Origin: Methylococcaceae bacterium UBA1147
GTDB lineage: Bacteria; Pseudomonadota; Gammaproteobacteria; Methylococcales; UBA1147
Reading direction: 5' to 3'
Assembly (NCBI GenBank): GCA_002311315.1
Contig: DBZZ01000074.1
Span: 15,850 to 22,182 of the forward strand
DNA length: 6,333 bases
Position numbers and translations under genes: made by a program. Below, piece by piece: positions 1-6,148 of this stretch. How positions within the stretch are numbered: position 1 is the stretch's first letter; the number at the start of each line of letters is the position of its first letter. The notes under the pieces are model-generated. The model ran no database searches. It saw only the letters and a program-made list of their open reading frames with translations, and was not told the DNA's origin.

Positions 1-929
1 AATGCATCGAAGCGAGCACTTTCACCCTCAGCTTCGGATACCACCTTGATCATGTATCCTTCGGCGTCCAGTACCCGGCGTGCGGCGGCACCGCGTGCTT
101 TCGGGATAATATCATTGGAGTATGCCTGGGCTTCGCGGATATATCGCTGCTTGTCCTCACGAGCCTTGATCGCATCTTCGAAAGAAGCCTGCACCTCTTC
201 CGGAGGCTGCGCGTCTTGCAGGTTCACACTGGTCACCTGAATACCCGCACCGTAGGCGTCCATGAGCTTCTGGATCTGAGTTTGAATGTCCCCCACGATC
301 TGGGTACGCCCTTCGGTAAGAACGAAATTGATCTTGCTCTGCCCGACCACACCGCGCTCGGCACTCTCGGTCACCTGCTTCAGGGTCGCTGTCGGCTCGA
401 AAACGTTGAACAGAAAGTCCTCTGCACTCTTGACCTGGTACTGGACCGCTAGGCGCACGTCGACAATACTTTCATCCTCGGTCAGCATCAGGGCTTCCCT
501 GGGTACAGAGCCTATAGACCCTTGTCGACCGCCTGAACGGTACCCCACTTCGAGAAAGCGCTGCTCCTCGACATTCACCTTGGTAACCACCTCGATGGGC
601 GTCGGGAGGTGCCAATGCAGACCCGGCATGGTGGTTTCCGTGTAGGCACCAAAGCGTGTAATCACGCCTCGCCACCCTGCATCGACCTTGTAAACCCCGG
701 TCAGGCACCACAGAACCAGCAAAACCACGATGATAAAGCCAATGCTTCTGGTCGAACCGCCGAACGATCCCCCCGTACCTCCTCCACCAAAGATCCCGCC
801 GATTTTTTCCTGCAGCGAGCGGATGACCGCATCAAGATCAGGGGGTGATTTATCCTGATCACGTCCGCTCCAGGGATCCTGTGGATCCTTTGGATCTTTT
901 TTACCGTTTCCCGGTTCATTCCAGGCCAT
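1..929 (-). CDS. hflK: HflK, membrane SPFH-domain subunit of the HflKC complex (3' end cut by window)
   Basis: HflK pairs with HflC in a large membrane assembly, exposed to the periplasm, that surrounds and modulates the FtsH protease (family knowledge). The frame is open from an ATG at 929-927 to the window edge, giving 309 codons; E. coli HflK is about 420 residues, so roughly the last quarter is missing. Seen in order: a polar Pro/Asp-rich N-terminus (AWNEPGNGKKDP, residues 2-13), a Gly-rich stretch at about 44-58, one hydrophobic membrane segment at about 62-79, then the band-7/SPFH domain with PGLHWHLP (102-109), LTEDESIVDV (149-158) and VQYQVKSAEDFLFNV (162-176). The coiled-coil-prone ARGAAARRVLDAEGY stretch (278-292) is typical of HflK. 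A GGGAG Shine-Dalgarno (945-941) lies 11 nt before the ATG. hflC is expected just beyond the edge. Unlike in E. coli, hflX ends 555 nt upstream rather than close by. Confidence 0.95.
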   Translation of the reverse strand, partial: MAWNEPGNGKKDPKDPQDPWSGRDQDKSPPDLDAVIRSLQEKIGGIFGGGGTGGSFGGSTRSIGFIIVVLLVLWCLTGVYKVDAGWRGVITRFGAYTETTMPGLHWHLPTPIEVVTKVNVEEQRFLEVGYRSGGRQGSIGSVPREALMLTEDESIVDVRLAVQYQVKSAEDFLFNVFEPTATLKQVTESAERGVVGQSKINFVLTEGRTQIVGDIQTQIQKLMDAYGAGIQVTSVNLQDAQPPEEVQASFEDAIKAREDKQRYIREAQAYSNDIIPKARGAAARRVLDAEGYMIKVVSEAEGESARFDA

Positions 930-998
930 ATTAATGATTACTCCCGTTCGGGTTTGAAATTGGATCGACTACACTGTGAGATCAATCCGAAACGTTCC

Positions 999-1027
999 AT
1001 TATCGTTTATCGCATCCCACAGCACAA
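999..1027 (-). promoter_or_regulatory. Candidate sigma-70 promoter for hflK
   Basis: On the minus strand a TTGTGC -35 box (1027-1022) is separated by exactly 17 nt from a GATAAT -10 box (1004-999), which matches TATAAT at five of six positions. The -35 box is weak, matching only the TTG. The predicted start near 992 leaves a leader of about 60 nt before the hflK ATG. The long spacer after hflX makes an independent hflKC promoter plausible. Confidence 0.45.
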
Positions 1028-1203
1028 GCACTAGAATAGTCAGCTGCCTGTCAATACACCATGGCGGATCAGCATCCAGCATTCATACCACTGGTGACTT
1101 TAGTCGGTTATCCAGACCCTGTCGGCCTTTGCGGCACGGCACGATCTCCATACATCTAGGCTGACATCATATGGGGACCATGATTACCCATGTCTTAACA
1201 CAG

Positions 1204-1221
1204 CATTACATTTTAGTAATG
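1204..1221. repeat. Perfect inverted repeat CATTAC-N6-GTAATG
   Basis: CATTAC (1204-1209) and GTAATG (1216-1221) are exact reverse complements around the A+T-rich loop ATTTTA. An alternative pairing TACATT/AATGTA (1207-1212 with 1218-1223) overlaps it. The symmetric 18-bp site resembles an operator for a dimeric regulator, but could equally be a small RNA hairpin. No regulator can be assigned from the sequence. Confidence 0.45.
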
Positions 1222-1334
1222 TAGAACGCCATTGACTCGAAAGGGCCCCTATAGTTCCATATTTTAGCCCCTTAGAACGGACTGCAAGACCGATTTTGGA
1301 GAAATACTGATTGTGGAGTACGCTGACCTGCCTG

Positions 1335-1350
1335 CTCGATATCGATCGAG
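1335..1350. repeat. Inverted repeat CTCGAT-ATCG-ATCGAG
   Basis: A perfect 6-bp stem with a 4-nt loop lies in the hflX-hflK spacer. The sequence is made of overlapping ATCGAT/CGAT units, so simple-sequence origin is possible. No T-tract follows closely on either strand, so it is not a typical intrinsic terminator. Function unknown. Confidence 0.4.
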
Positions 1351-1393
1351 GCATCATGCCATATGCAGTCTGAGCGGACACAACAAGCTCGGC

Positions 1394-1416
1394 AAAAATA
1401 TCGGGTAAAATCCCAA
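1394..1416 (-). terminator. Possible weak intrinsic terminator after hflX
   Basis: Read on the minus strand, TTGGG and CCCGA can form a 5-bp stem (one G-U pair) around the loop ATTTTA, followed by TATTTTT. It lies about 70 nt past the hflX stop codon. The stem is short, so termination would be partial at best. Position and T-tract are the main support. Confidence 0.3.
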
Positions 1417-1484
1417 AATCTCCGCTAAAGCACCAGCAAGGCTCACTCCCCCTTTGTCAATGCAACCAACTCCAGGCTGAAGCT

Positions 1485-2753
1485 TCAACCGCAGGCGGTC
1501 TCCAGTTCCAATCGCTTCAGGATGCCAAGATCCTTTTTCTGTATCTCCACTTCCATCTCCCAGCCCCCGGTTTCTGTTACTTCGTCCCGCAATACCCGTG
1601 CATATCTGAAAAGGTCTGAACGGATCGCTCCATGCTGCGGCAACAGTTTGAGGCAACGCCTGACGCGGTCACCCCTGAGCCTTTCCGAAAGTGCCTTACG
1701 GAGATCGTCCAGGCCCTCGCCGCTGCGCGCCGAAACGCGGACTTTTAACGGCACACCGTTGCCGTCTCGATCGATGACTGACCCCATGTGCTCGACCAAA
1801 TCCGTCTTGTTCAAAACCAGCAACTGGGGAATATCACCTGCGCCGATTTCCTCAAGGACTGCATTGACCTGATCGATTACCTCAGTCTTGTTCTCGAGAC
1901 TCGCATCAATCACGTGCAACAGGACCCTAGCATTCTCCACCTCCTGCAGGGTCGAACGAAACGCAGCAACCAATTCATGCGGTAGGCGTCGAATGAAGCC
2001 CACCGTATCGGCCAAAATAGCCCCGTTTTGATCTGGCAGTTCAATACGCCGCAAGGTAGGGTCCAGGGTTGCAAACAGCTGATCAGCCACGTAGGCATTA
2101 CCCTCAGTCAGGGCGTTGAACAAGGTTGATTTTCCGGCGTTGGTATACCCAACCAGAGCTAAAGTCGGAATTTCAGCCTTGTTTCTAGAAGTGCGGCTCT
2201 GGTGCCGTTGGCGGTCAACTTTTCCAAGCCGTCGCTTGATCTGACGTATCCGGATTCCGATCAGACGACGGTCGGTTTCCAGCTGTGTTTCCCCCGGTCC
2301 GCGCAAACCAAGGCCGCCTTTCTGTCTTTCCAGATGCGTCCAGCCACGGATCAACCGTGTAGACAAATGCTGAAGCTGGGCCAGCTCCACCTGCAATTTG
2401 CCTTCGAAGGATTGGGCTCTCTGAGCAAAGATATCAAGAATCAGGCTGTTTCGATCCACAACTCGAACACCAAGGGCCCGTTCTAGATTACGTTCCTGTC
2501 CCGGCGTGAGACTCTGGTTGAACAGGACTAGGTTGATACCGTGGATCGGGATCAAAACCTGCAGTTCTTCAACCTTCCCCTTGCCGACAAAGAACCTGGA
2601 ATCCGCTACCCTTCCGCGTCCGGTAACGCAAACAACAGGAACCACGCCGGCAGAAAACGCCAGCTCATGGAGTTCGTCCAAATCATCCCCATGCCCAAGC
2701 ACCGACATGTGGACCAGGATGGCCCGTTCACCGGACCCGGGCCTTTCAAACAA
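1485..2753 (-). CDS. hflX: HflX, ribosome-associated GTPase
   Basis: HflX is a cytoplasmic GTPase that binds the 50S subunit and splits stalled or stress-inactivated ribosomes (family knowledge). From a TTG start at 2753-2751 the protein has 422 residues, close to the 426 of E. coli. It begins (M)FERPGSGERAILVHM, which aligns with the E. coli start MFDRYDAGEQAVLVHI. A GAGGG Shine-Dalgarno lies 5 nt before this TTG; an in-frame TTG 11 codons upstream (2786) has no such site. The HflX N-terminal domain carries LTPGQERNLER (82-92), DIFAQRA (107-113), the helical WTHLERQKGG (138-147) and the Gly-rich GPGETQLETDRR (152-163). The G domain follows: GYTNAGKS (202-209, G1), ATLDPT (228-233, switch I), DTVGF (249-253, G3), NKTD (315-318, G4) and SAR (341-343, G5). 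All nucleotide-binding motifs are intact. It follows hfq after 73 nt and is probably cotranscribed with it. Confidence 0.96.
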   Translation of the reverse strand: MFERPGSGERAILVHMSVLGHGDDLDELHELAFSAGVVPVVCVTGRGRVADSRFFVGKGKVEELQVLIPIHGINLVLFNQSLTPGQERNLERALGVRVVDRNSLILDIFAQRAQSFEGKLQVELAQLQHLSTRLIRGWTHLERQKGGLGLRGPGETQLETDRRLIGIRIRQIKRRLGKVDRQRHQSRTSRNKAEIPTLALVGYTNAGKSTLFNALTEGNAYVADQLFATLDPTLRRIELPDQNGAILADTVGFIRRLPHELVAAFRSTLQEVENARVLLHVIDASLENKTEVIDQVNAVLEEIGAGDIPQLLVLNKTDLVEHMGSVIDRDGNGVPLKVRVSARSGEGLDDLRKALSERLRGDRVRRCLKLLPQHGAIRSDLFRYARVLRDEVTETGGWEMEVEIQKKDLGILKRLELETACG

Positions 2754-2777
2754 CGGTGCCCTCGGGACTGACCCGGG
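2751..2777 (-). promoter_or_regulatory. hflX ribosome binding site and TTG start next to a hairpin that can mask it
   Basis: The Shine-Dalgarno GAGGG (2763-2759) sits 5 nt before the TTG at 2753-2751. On the minus strand CCCGGG (2777-2772) can pair with CCC (2766-2764) and GGG (2761-2759), with a 2-nt bulge and the loop TCAGT. That pairing buries part of the Shine-Dalgarno. With the rare TTG start, this suggests low or conditional translation of hflX relative to hfq. The pairing is read by eye, not folded. Confidence 0.45.
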
Positions 2778-2784
2778 AACCGGC

Positions 2785-2808
2785 AAAAAAATGTTTGACT
2801 ATCAAGTC
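2785..2808 (-). terminator. Possible weak terminator or attenuator between hfq and hflX
   Basis: On the minus strand GACT-TGAT-AGTC (or the alternative TTGA-TAG-TCAA) forms only a 4-bp stem and is followed after AAACA by a run of seven T residues (2791-2785). The T-tract is striking but the stem is weak, so at most partial termination of the hfq transcript before hflX is suggested. Confidence 0.22.
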
Positions 2809-2820
2809 CAGGCGAACAAG

Positions 2821-2838
2821 ACCGGTCTAGGCACCGGT
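2821..2838 (-). repeat. ACCGGT-N6-ACCGGT hairpin spanning the hfq stop codon
   Basis: Two copies of the self-complementary hexamer ACCGGT (2821-2826 and 2833-2838) flank a 6-nt loop that contains the hfq TAG stop codon. They can form a G+C-rich 6-bp stem in the transcript. It may act as a 3' stabilising structure for hfq mRNA. No T-tract follows immediately, so it is not a terminator by itself. Confidence 0.35.
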
Positions 2839-3075
2839 GTCATTTTCACTATGATCGGGTTGATGCACTCTGATCGACCGCGAAGGAACGATGGTTGAAA
2901 TGGCATGTTTGTACACCATCTGATTGATCGAATTCTTTAACATCACCACATATTGATCGAACGAATCGATCTTACCTTGTAACTTGATCCCGTTGACCAG
3001 GTAAATCGCCACCGGAACCCGCTCTTTGCGCAATGAATTTAAAAAACTGTCTTGCAGGTTCTGCCCTTTAGACAT
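2827..3075 (-). CDS. hfq: Hfq, RNA chaperone (Sm-like)
   Basis: Hfq forms a hexameric ring that promotes sRNA-mRNA pairing and affects RNA stability (family knowledge). The 82-residue protein starts MSKGQNLQDSFLNSLRKERV. Key positions match E. coli numbering: Q8, D9, Q41, K56 and H57 of the proximal U-binding face; R16, K17, E18, R19 of the basic rim; Y25, G29, K31, Q33 of the distal A-R-N face. F39 is kept, and Tyr42 stands where E. coli has Phe. Sm1 covers about residues 20-48 and Sm2 contains YKHAIS (55-60). The C-terminal tail after about residue 66 is short (E. coli Hfq has 102 residues) but ends in an acidic patch, D74, E77, D79. The ATG (3075-3073) is preceded at 7 nt by a strong GGAGG. 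Its own promoter probably lies in the 260-nt gap after miaA. Confidence 0.98.
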   Translation of the reverse strand: MSKGQNLQDSFLNSLRKERVPVAIYLVNGIKLQGKIDSFDQYVVMLKNSINQMVYKHAISTIVPSRSIRVHQPDHSENDTGA

Positions 3076-3080
3076 AAAGG

Positions 3081-3101
3081 CTCCTCCTTATTCTTGTTCT
3101 T
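3081..3101 (-). promoter_or_regulatory. hfq ribosome binding site overlapped by five A-R-N triplets (candidate Hfq autoregulatory site)
   Basis: The minus strand reads AAG AAC AAG AAT AAG (3101-3087) and runs directly into the Shine-Dalgarno AAGGAGGAG (3089-3081). Five consecutive triplets fit A-R-N, the repeat bound by the distal face of Hfq. In E. coli Hfq represses its own translation by binding its 5' leader (established). That this site works the same way is inference. Confidence 0.5.
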
Positions 3102-3143
3102 TGTATCCAAACCCGGATCAAATCATTCCATGAATCGTTTTTG

Positions 3144-3170
3144 ATTGTAGCACAAAATGAAGTCCTTCAA
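3144..3170 (-). promoter_or_regulatory. Candidate extended -10 promoter for hfq
   Basis: On the minus strand TGC TACAAT (3152-3144) gives an extended -10 element with five of six matches to TATAAT. A TTGAAG -35-like box (3170-3165) lies 15 nt upstream; this short spacing is tolerated with an extended -10. The start would fall near 3137, leaving a leader of about 60 nt. A dedicated hfq promoter downstream of miaA agrees with the 260-nt gap. Confidence 0.5.
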
Positions 3171-3335
3171 AGCAAGCCAGGCAAAGCGTCTGCCGACCGA
3201 AATGCAGCCCGCATGATGAATCTTTGTTAACACGAAAACAGTCAAATAGCCCCTGACCAGAGACCCGGATTGACCCTCTGGATCGAAAAGTCCTCCGGCT
3301 GAAAACTGTATTTGCCTCTAAGGTGACAAAAGCCT

Positions 3336-4304
3336 TCACTCGATCAGATCGCAATTCTCCACCAAAGGTTCCACATCGGCATGAATTCGGCCGGCCAGAT
3401 CGCTACATTCCATGTCGTAAACAAAGGATACGGATTCCTTCCTCAGCCAGGTCATTTGCCTTTTCGCCAACTGCCTGGTTGCCGTAATTCCCTTCTCGAT
3501 CATTGATTCGTAATCGATTTCCCCGTCCAGATGCGCCCAGACCTGTCGGTAACCGACAGCCCTGACCGCGGGAGACGCCGGATCAAGATCGCCTCTTCGA
3601 TACATGGCCGCCACTTCTTCAACCAGACCTGAGGCGATCATGCGGCGAAATCTGGTTTCAATGCGCTGATGCAACCGCGTCCTGTCGAGCGGGAGGATCT
3701 TCGCGGTAACGGGTATAAACGGCGTCTCGTCGACCGGGTTCCCGCTGCACAATTCAGTCAGAGTTTTTCCGGTAATGCGAAAAACTTCCAAGGCACGCTG
3801 AATACGCTGAGGGTCGTTCGGGTGAATCCGGGCAGCGGAATCGGCATCAACCTGCTCCAGTTGCTCATGCATTTTCCCCCATCCCAGGCAACGGGCCTCA
3901 AGGTCGATTTCGCGGCGAATTTCGGGGGCGGCCTCGGGCAAGGATGATAGTCCCTGTAACAAGGAACGGAAATACAGCATCGTACCGCCGACCAGCATCG
4001 GGGTTTTGCCCCGTTCCCGGATTGCCGTGATCGCTTCGAGTGCCCTGCGCCTAAATTGGCCCGTGGAAAACGCTTCCGACTGGTCCAGAATATCAATCAG
4101 GTGATGAGGTACTCCCTGACGCTCCTCGAAAGTGGGTTTAGCGGTTCCGATATCCATGCCCCGGTAAACCAGAACCGAGTCCACGCTGACGATTTCGCAA
4201 TCGAGTTTGAGGGCCAGTTCCACCGCCAGTTTCGATTTGCCTGTCGCGGTCGGCCCCATCAGGCAGAGCACCGGAAACCGAAGCACCGGTTGCTTACTGG
4301 CCAC
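3336..4304 (-). CDS. miaA: MiaA, tRNA dimethylallyltransferase
   Basis: MiaA transfers the dimethylallyl group of DMAPP to N6 of A37 in tRNAs that read codons beginning with U (family knowledge). The 322-residue protein has the P-loop GPTATGKS (17-24), SVDSVLVYRGMDIGTAK (40-56) with the expected catalytic Asp42, GVPHHLID (64-71), LVGGTMLYF (104-112), NDPQRIQRALEV (163-174), AVGYRQVW (249-256) and the C-terminal ATRQLAKRQMTWLR (275-288). Length and motif order are standard. The start is GTG (4304-4302), 16 residues before the P-loop region as in E. coli; no ATG, GTG or TTG lies further upstream before an in-frame stop. There is no clear Shine-Dalgarno, and the start lies inside the end of mutL (11-nt overlap), so translation is probably coupled to mutL. 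Confidence 0.97.
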   Translation of the reverse strand: MASKQPVLRFPVLCLMGPTATGKSKLAVELALKLDCEIVSVDSVLVYRGMDIGTAKPTFEERQGVPHHLIDILDQSEAFSTGQFRRRALEAITAIRERGKTPMLVGGTMLYFRSLLQGLSSLPEAAPEIRREIDLEARCLGWGKMHEQLEQVDADSAARIHPNDPQRIQRALEVFRITGKTLTELCSGNPVDETPFIPVTAKILPLDRTRLHQRIETRFRRMIASGLVEEVAAMYRRGDLDPASPAVRAVGYRQVWAHLDGEIDYESMIEKGITATRQLAKRQMTWLRKESVSFVYDMECSDLAGRIHADVEPLVENCDLIE

Positions 4305-6096
4305 GCAAAAAGAACTGATCCAGTTCCTTGGACGTCAGTTCGACCCAAGTCGGACGCCCATGATTGCACTGCCCGCTGTAATCGGTCGCCTCCATTTCTC
4401 GCAACAGAGCGTTCATCTCATCACGCGTCAACCGGCGCTTGGCTCGAATCGCCCCATGGCATGCCATTGAGGCAAGAAGTTCGTTCGCGGTGTCCTGGAT
4501 TCGATAACTAGAACCCTTGGCCTGGATATCCGACAGTACATCTCGAACCAGAACCGATACGTCGACATTGGCAAGCTGGACGGGAATCGAACGAACCATG
4601 AGGGTTTCCAGATCAAGTCTGTCGATTTCGAATCCTAGCTTGCGAAATTGATCAACCATCCCCAGTGCCAGTTCTGCATCCGATTGGCTAACCTTCAGGC
4701 GAACGGGCAACAACAAGGTCTGCTCCGGCACTTTTCCCTCGCTGTACTGTTTCTTGAGTTTCTCGTAGGTCACACGTTCGTGAGCCGCGTGCGCATCAAC
4801 CAGGATTAGCCCGTTGCCCGACTCGGCGAGTATGTATATGTTGTGCAGATGGGCAATGGCGTATCCAAGCGGTGGGATCGCGCCCGCTTCGCCCGCTTGA
4901 ATGGACTCCCCAGGCACAGGATCTGATAAAAGGGACTGCTCCACGAGTGCCGTGTAAGCTTGCATTTGCTCCCTGGCCGGCAAGGCCAGAGACGACTGGC
5001 GCGACGCGCCGGTTCTAAGGAAACCCATGGCGTGGATATCCTCTGCGATCGACACGGATTCCCGTTCAACAGTTTCCAATCCGGAGTCGGCACCTGCGCG
5101 GGTCGATGCAAGAGCGCGCTGTAGCGCCCGGTAGACAAAATCATGGACTAGGCGGCTTTCCCGGAAACGTACTTCCAGCTTGGACGGATGAGCATTGACA
5201 TCGACCAGGCCCGGGTCTAGCGTAAGATACAGAACGAACACCGGCTGACGCCCATGGAACAGGACATCCTTGTAAGCCTGGCGAACCGCATGATTGAGCA
5301 GTTTATCCCGTACCAGGCGGCCGTTGATGTAGAAATACTGCATGTCGGCCTGACTTCTTGAAAAAGTAGGGAGGGCAATCCACCCCGACAATACAAGCCC
5401 CGACGCCTCGAATTCCACGGCCAGGGAATTTTCCAAGAACGCGGACCCCAGTACACCTGCAACCCGCTTTTCACGAGCCGCGTCCGAACTAGCCACTGAA
5501 AGGTTCAAAACCGGCTTGCGGTTGTGATTCAGCACGAGATCGACATCGAAGCGGCTTAATCCCAACTTCTTCACAACAGATTCAAGATGAGCAAACTCGG
5601 TTTTCTCGGTCCGAAGGAACTTGCGCCTTGCCGGAATATTGTAGAAAAGGTCGCGCACCTCTACCGAAGTCCCACACGGCAAGGAATCGGGCACCAGATC
5701 GAAACCCTTTTCGGTTCCGTCAGCGTTCACCCGCCATGCTGACCCGGCACTCCCGGTGCGGGAAACCAGGGTTAACCTTGCCACGGCACTGATGCTTGGC
5801 AGGGCCTCACCACGAAAGCCCATACTGCGAACTTCCTGAAGGTCATCAAGCGAGGCAATCTTGCTGGTCGCATGGCGAGACAGAGCCAGCGGCAGTTCAT
5901 CCTTTTCAATCCCGCTGCCATCATCGACAACCCGGATCAATCGGACACCCCCATGCTCCACGTCAATGGTAATCCGTCCGGCACCGGAATCCAGGCTGTT
6001 TTCAACCAACTCCTTAACGATCGAAGCGGGACGCTCAATGACTTCGCCCGCCGCGATCTGGTTCACAAGTTGGGGTGGCAATTTACGGATCGGCAT
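4294..6096 (-). CDS. mutL: MutL, DNA mismatch repair protein with endonuclease-type C-terminal motifs
   Basis: MutL links MutS mismatch recognition to strand incision and excision. The 600-residue protein has a complete GHKL ATPase domain: catalytic Glu29 and Mg-binding Asn33 in VKELVENSLDSGA (27-39), DDGSGI (58-63), GFRGEAL (93-99), FYNIPARRKFL (151-161) and NAHPSKLEVRF (301-311). A poorly conserved linker spans about 325-405. The C-terminal domain carries DAHAAHERVTYE (434-445), matching DxHA(X)2E(X)4E, then ACHGAIR (545-551), CNHGRP (577-582) and a terminal FLR (596-598). These are the metal-binding endonuclease motifs of MutL proteins that nick without MutH; E. coli MutL lacks them. Ala435 replaces the usual Gln of DQHA. 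The ATG at 6096 gives MPIRKLPPQLVNQIAAGEV, the canonical N-terminus; its ribosome site is poor. The last codons overlap miaA. Confidence 0.97.
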   Translation of the reverse strand: MPIRKLPPQLVNQIAAGEVIERPASIVKELVENSLDSGAGRITIDVEHGGVRLIRVVDDGSGIEKDELPLALSRHATSKIASLDDLQEVRSMGFRGEALPSISAVARLTLVSRTGSAGSAWRVNADGTEKGFDLVPDSLPCGTSVEVRDLFYNIPARRKFLRTEKTEFAHLESVVKKLGLSRFDVDLVLNHNRKPVLNLSVASSDAAREKRVAGVLGSAFLENSLAVEFEASGLVLSGWIALPTFSRSQADMQYFYINGRLVRDKLLNHAVRQAYKDVLFHGRQPVFVLYLTLDPGLVDVNAHPSKLEVRFRESRLVHDFVYRALQRALASTRAGADSGLETVERESVSIAEDIHAMGFLRTGASRQSSLALPAREQMQAYTALVEQSLLSDPVPGESIQAGEAGAIPPLGYAIAHLHNIYILAESGNGLILVDAHAAHERVTYEKLKKQYSEGKVPEQTLLLPVRLKVSQSDAELALGMVDQFRKLGFEIDRLDLETLMVRSIPVQLANVDVSVLVRDVLSDIQAKGSSYRIQDTANELLASMACHGAIRAKRRLTRDEMNALLREMEATDYSGQCNHGRPTWVELTSKELDQFFLRGQ

Positions 6097-6148
6097 TGCA
6101 ACAGGGTCCAGAAGGAGATAGCAAACCAGCCTGCAATCAAGGCTCTCG

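Larger units (their letters stand above)
930..1484. other. 555-nt spacer between hflX and hflK with no convincing gene
   Basis: I see no protein gene I can support here. By hand count G+C falls to about 42% over 1141-1320, lower than in the flanking genes. The spacer holds a possible weak terminator next to hflX, two perfect 6-bp inverted repeats (1204-1221 and 1335-1350) and a candidate hflK promoter at 999-1027. A 65-codon GTG-started minus-strand frame (1381-1184) contains no Asp or Glu at all, has no good ribosome site and matches nothing I recognise. In E. coli hflX and hflK are near neighbours, so the extra length is lineage-specific. It could be a decayed insertion, a small RNA locus or simply a long regulatory spacer; I cannot tell which. 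Confidence 0.7.

Noticed and set aside
1038..1054. TTGACA box (1054-1049, minus strand) as the hflK -35 element
   Set aside because: It is a perfect -35 hexamer, but no -10-like sequence lies at 15-19 nt; the TTGTGC/GATAAT pair at 17 nt is better.
976..1164. A 62-codon plus-strand frame in the same spacer
   Set aside because: It overlaps the candidate hflK promoter on the other strand, has a Ser/His/Arg-rich chance-like composition and no family match.
1184..1381. A 65-codon minus-strand frame in the hflX-hflK spacer
   Set aside because: GTG start without a good ribosome site, no Asp or Glu in the whole product, no recognisable family. Probably chance, though an element remnant is not excluded.
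1354..1656. A 100-codon minus-strand frame overlapping the end of hflX
   Set aside because: It lies in another frame over the well-supported HflX C-terminus. It does not look like a frameshifted HflX extension, because the hflX product already has normal length.
2754..2786. An 11-residue N-terminal extension of HflX from the upstream TTG
   Set aside because: No Shine-Dalgarno before it and no counterpart in E. coli HflX; the TTG at 2753 fits better.
3217..3245. TTGACT box (3245-3240, minus strand) as a second hfq promoter
   Set aside because: No acceptable -10 box occurs 16-18 nt downstream.
3257..3281. CCAGAG/CTCTGG hairpin in the miaA-hfq gap, considered as a miaA terminator
   Set aside because: The 6-bp stem has a 13-nt loop and no T-tract follows, so an intrinsic terminator is not supported.
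4056..4511. A 151-codon plus-strand frame opposite miaA and mutL
   Set aside because: It is antisense to two clear conserved genes and its product has no recognisable features.
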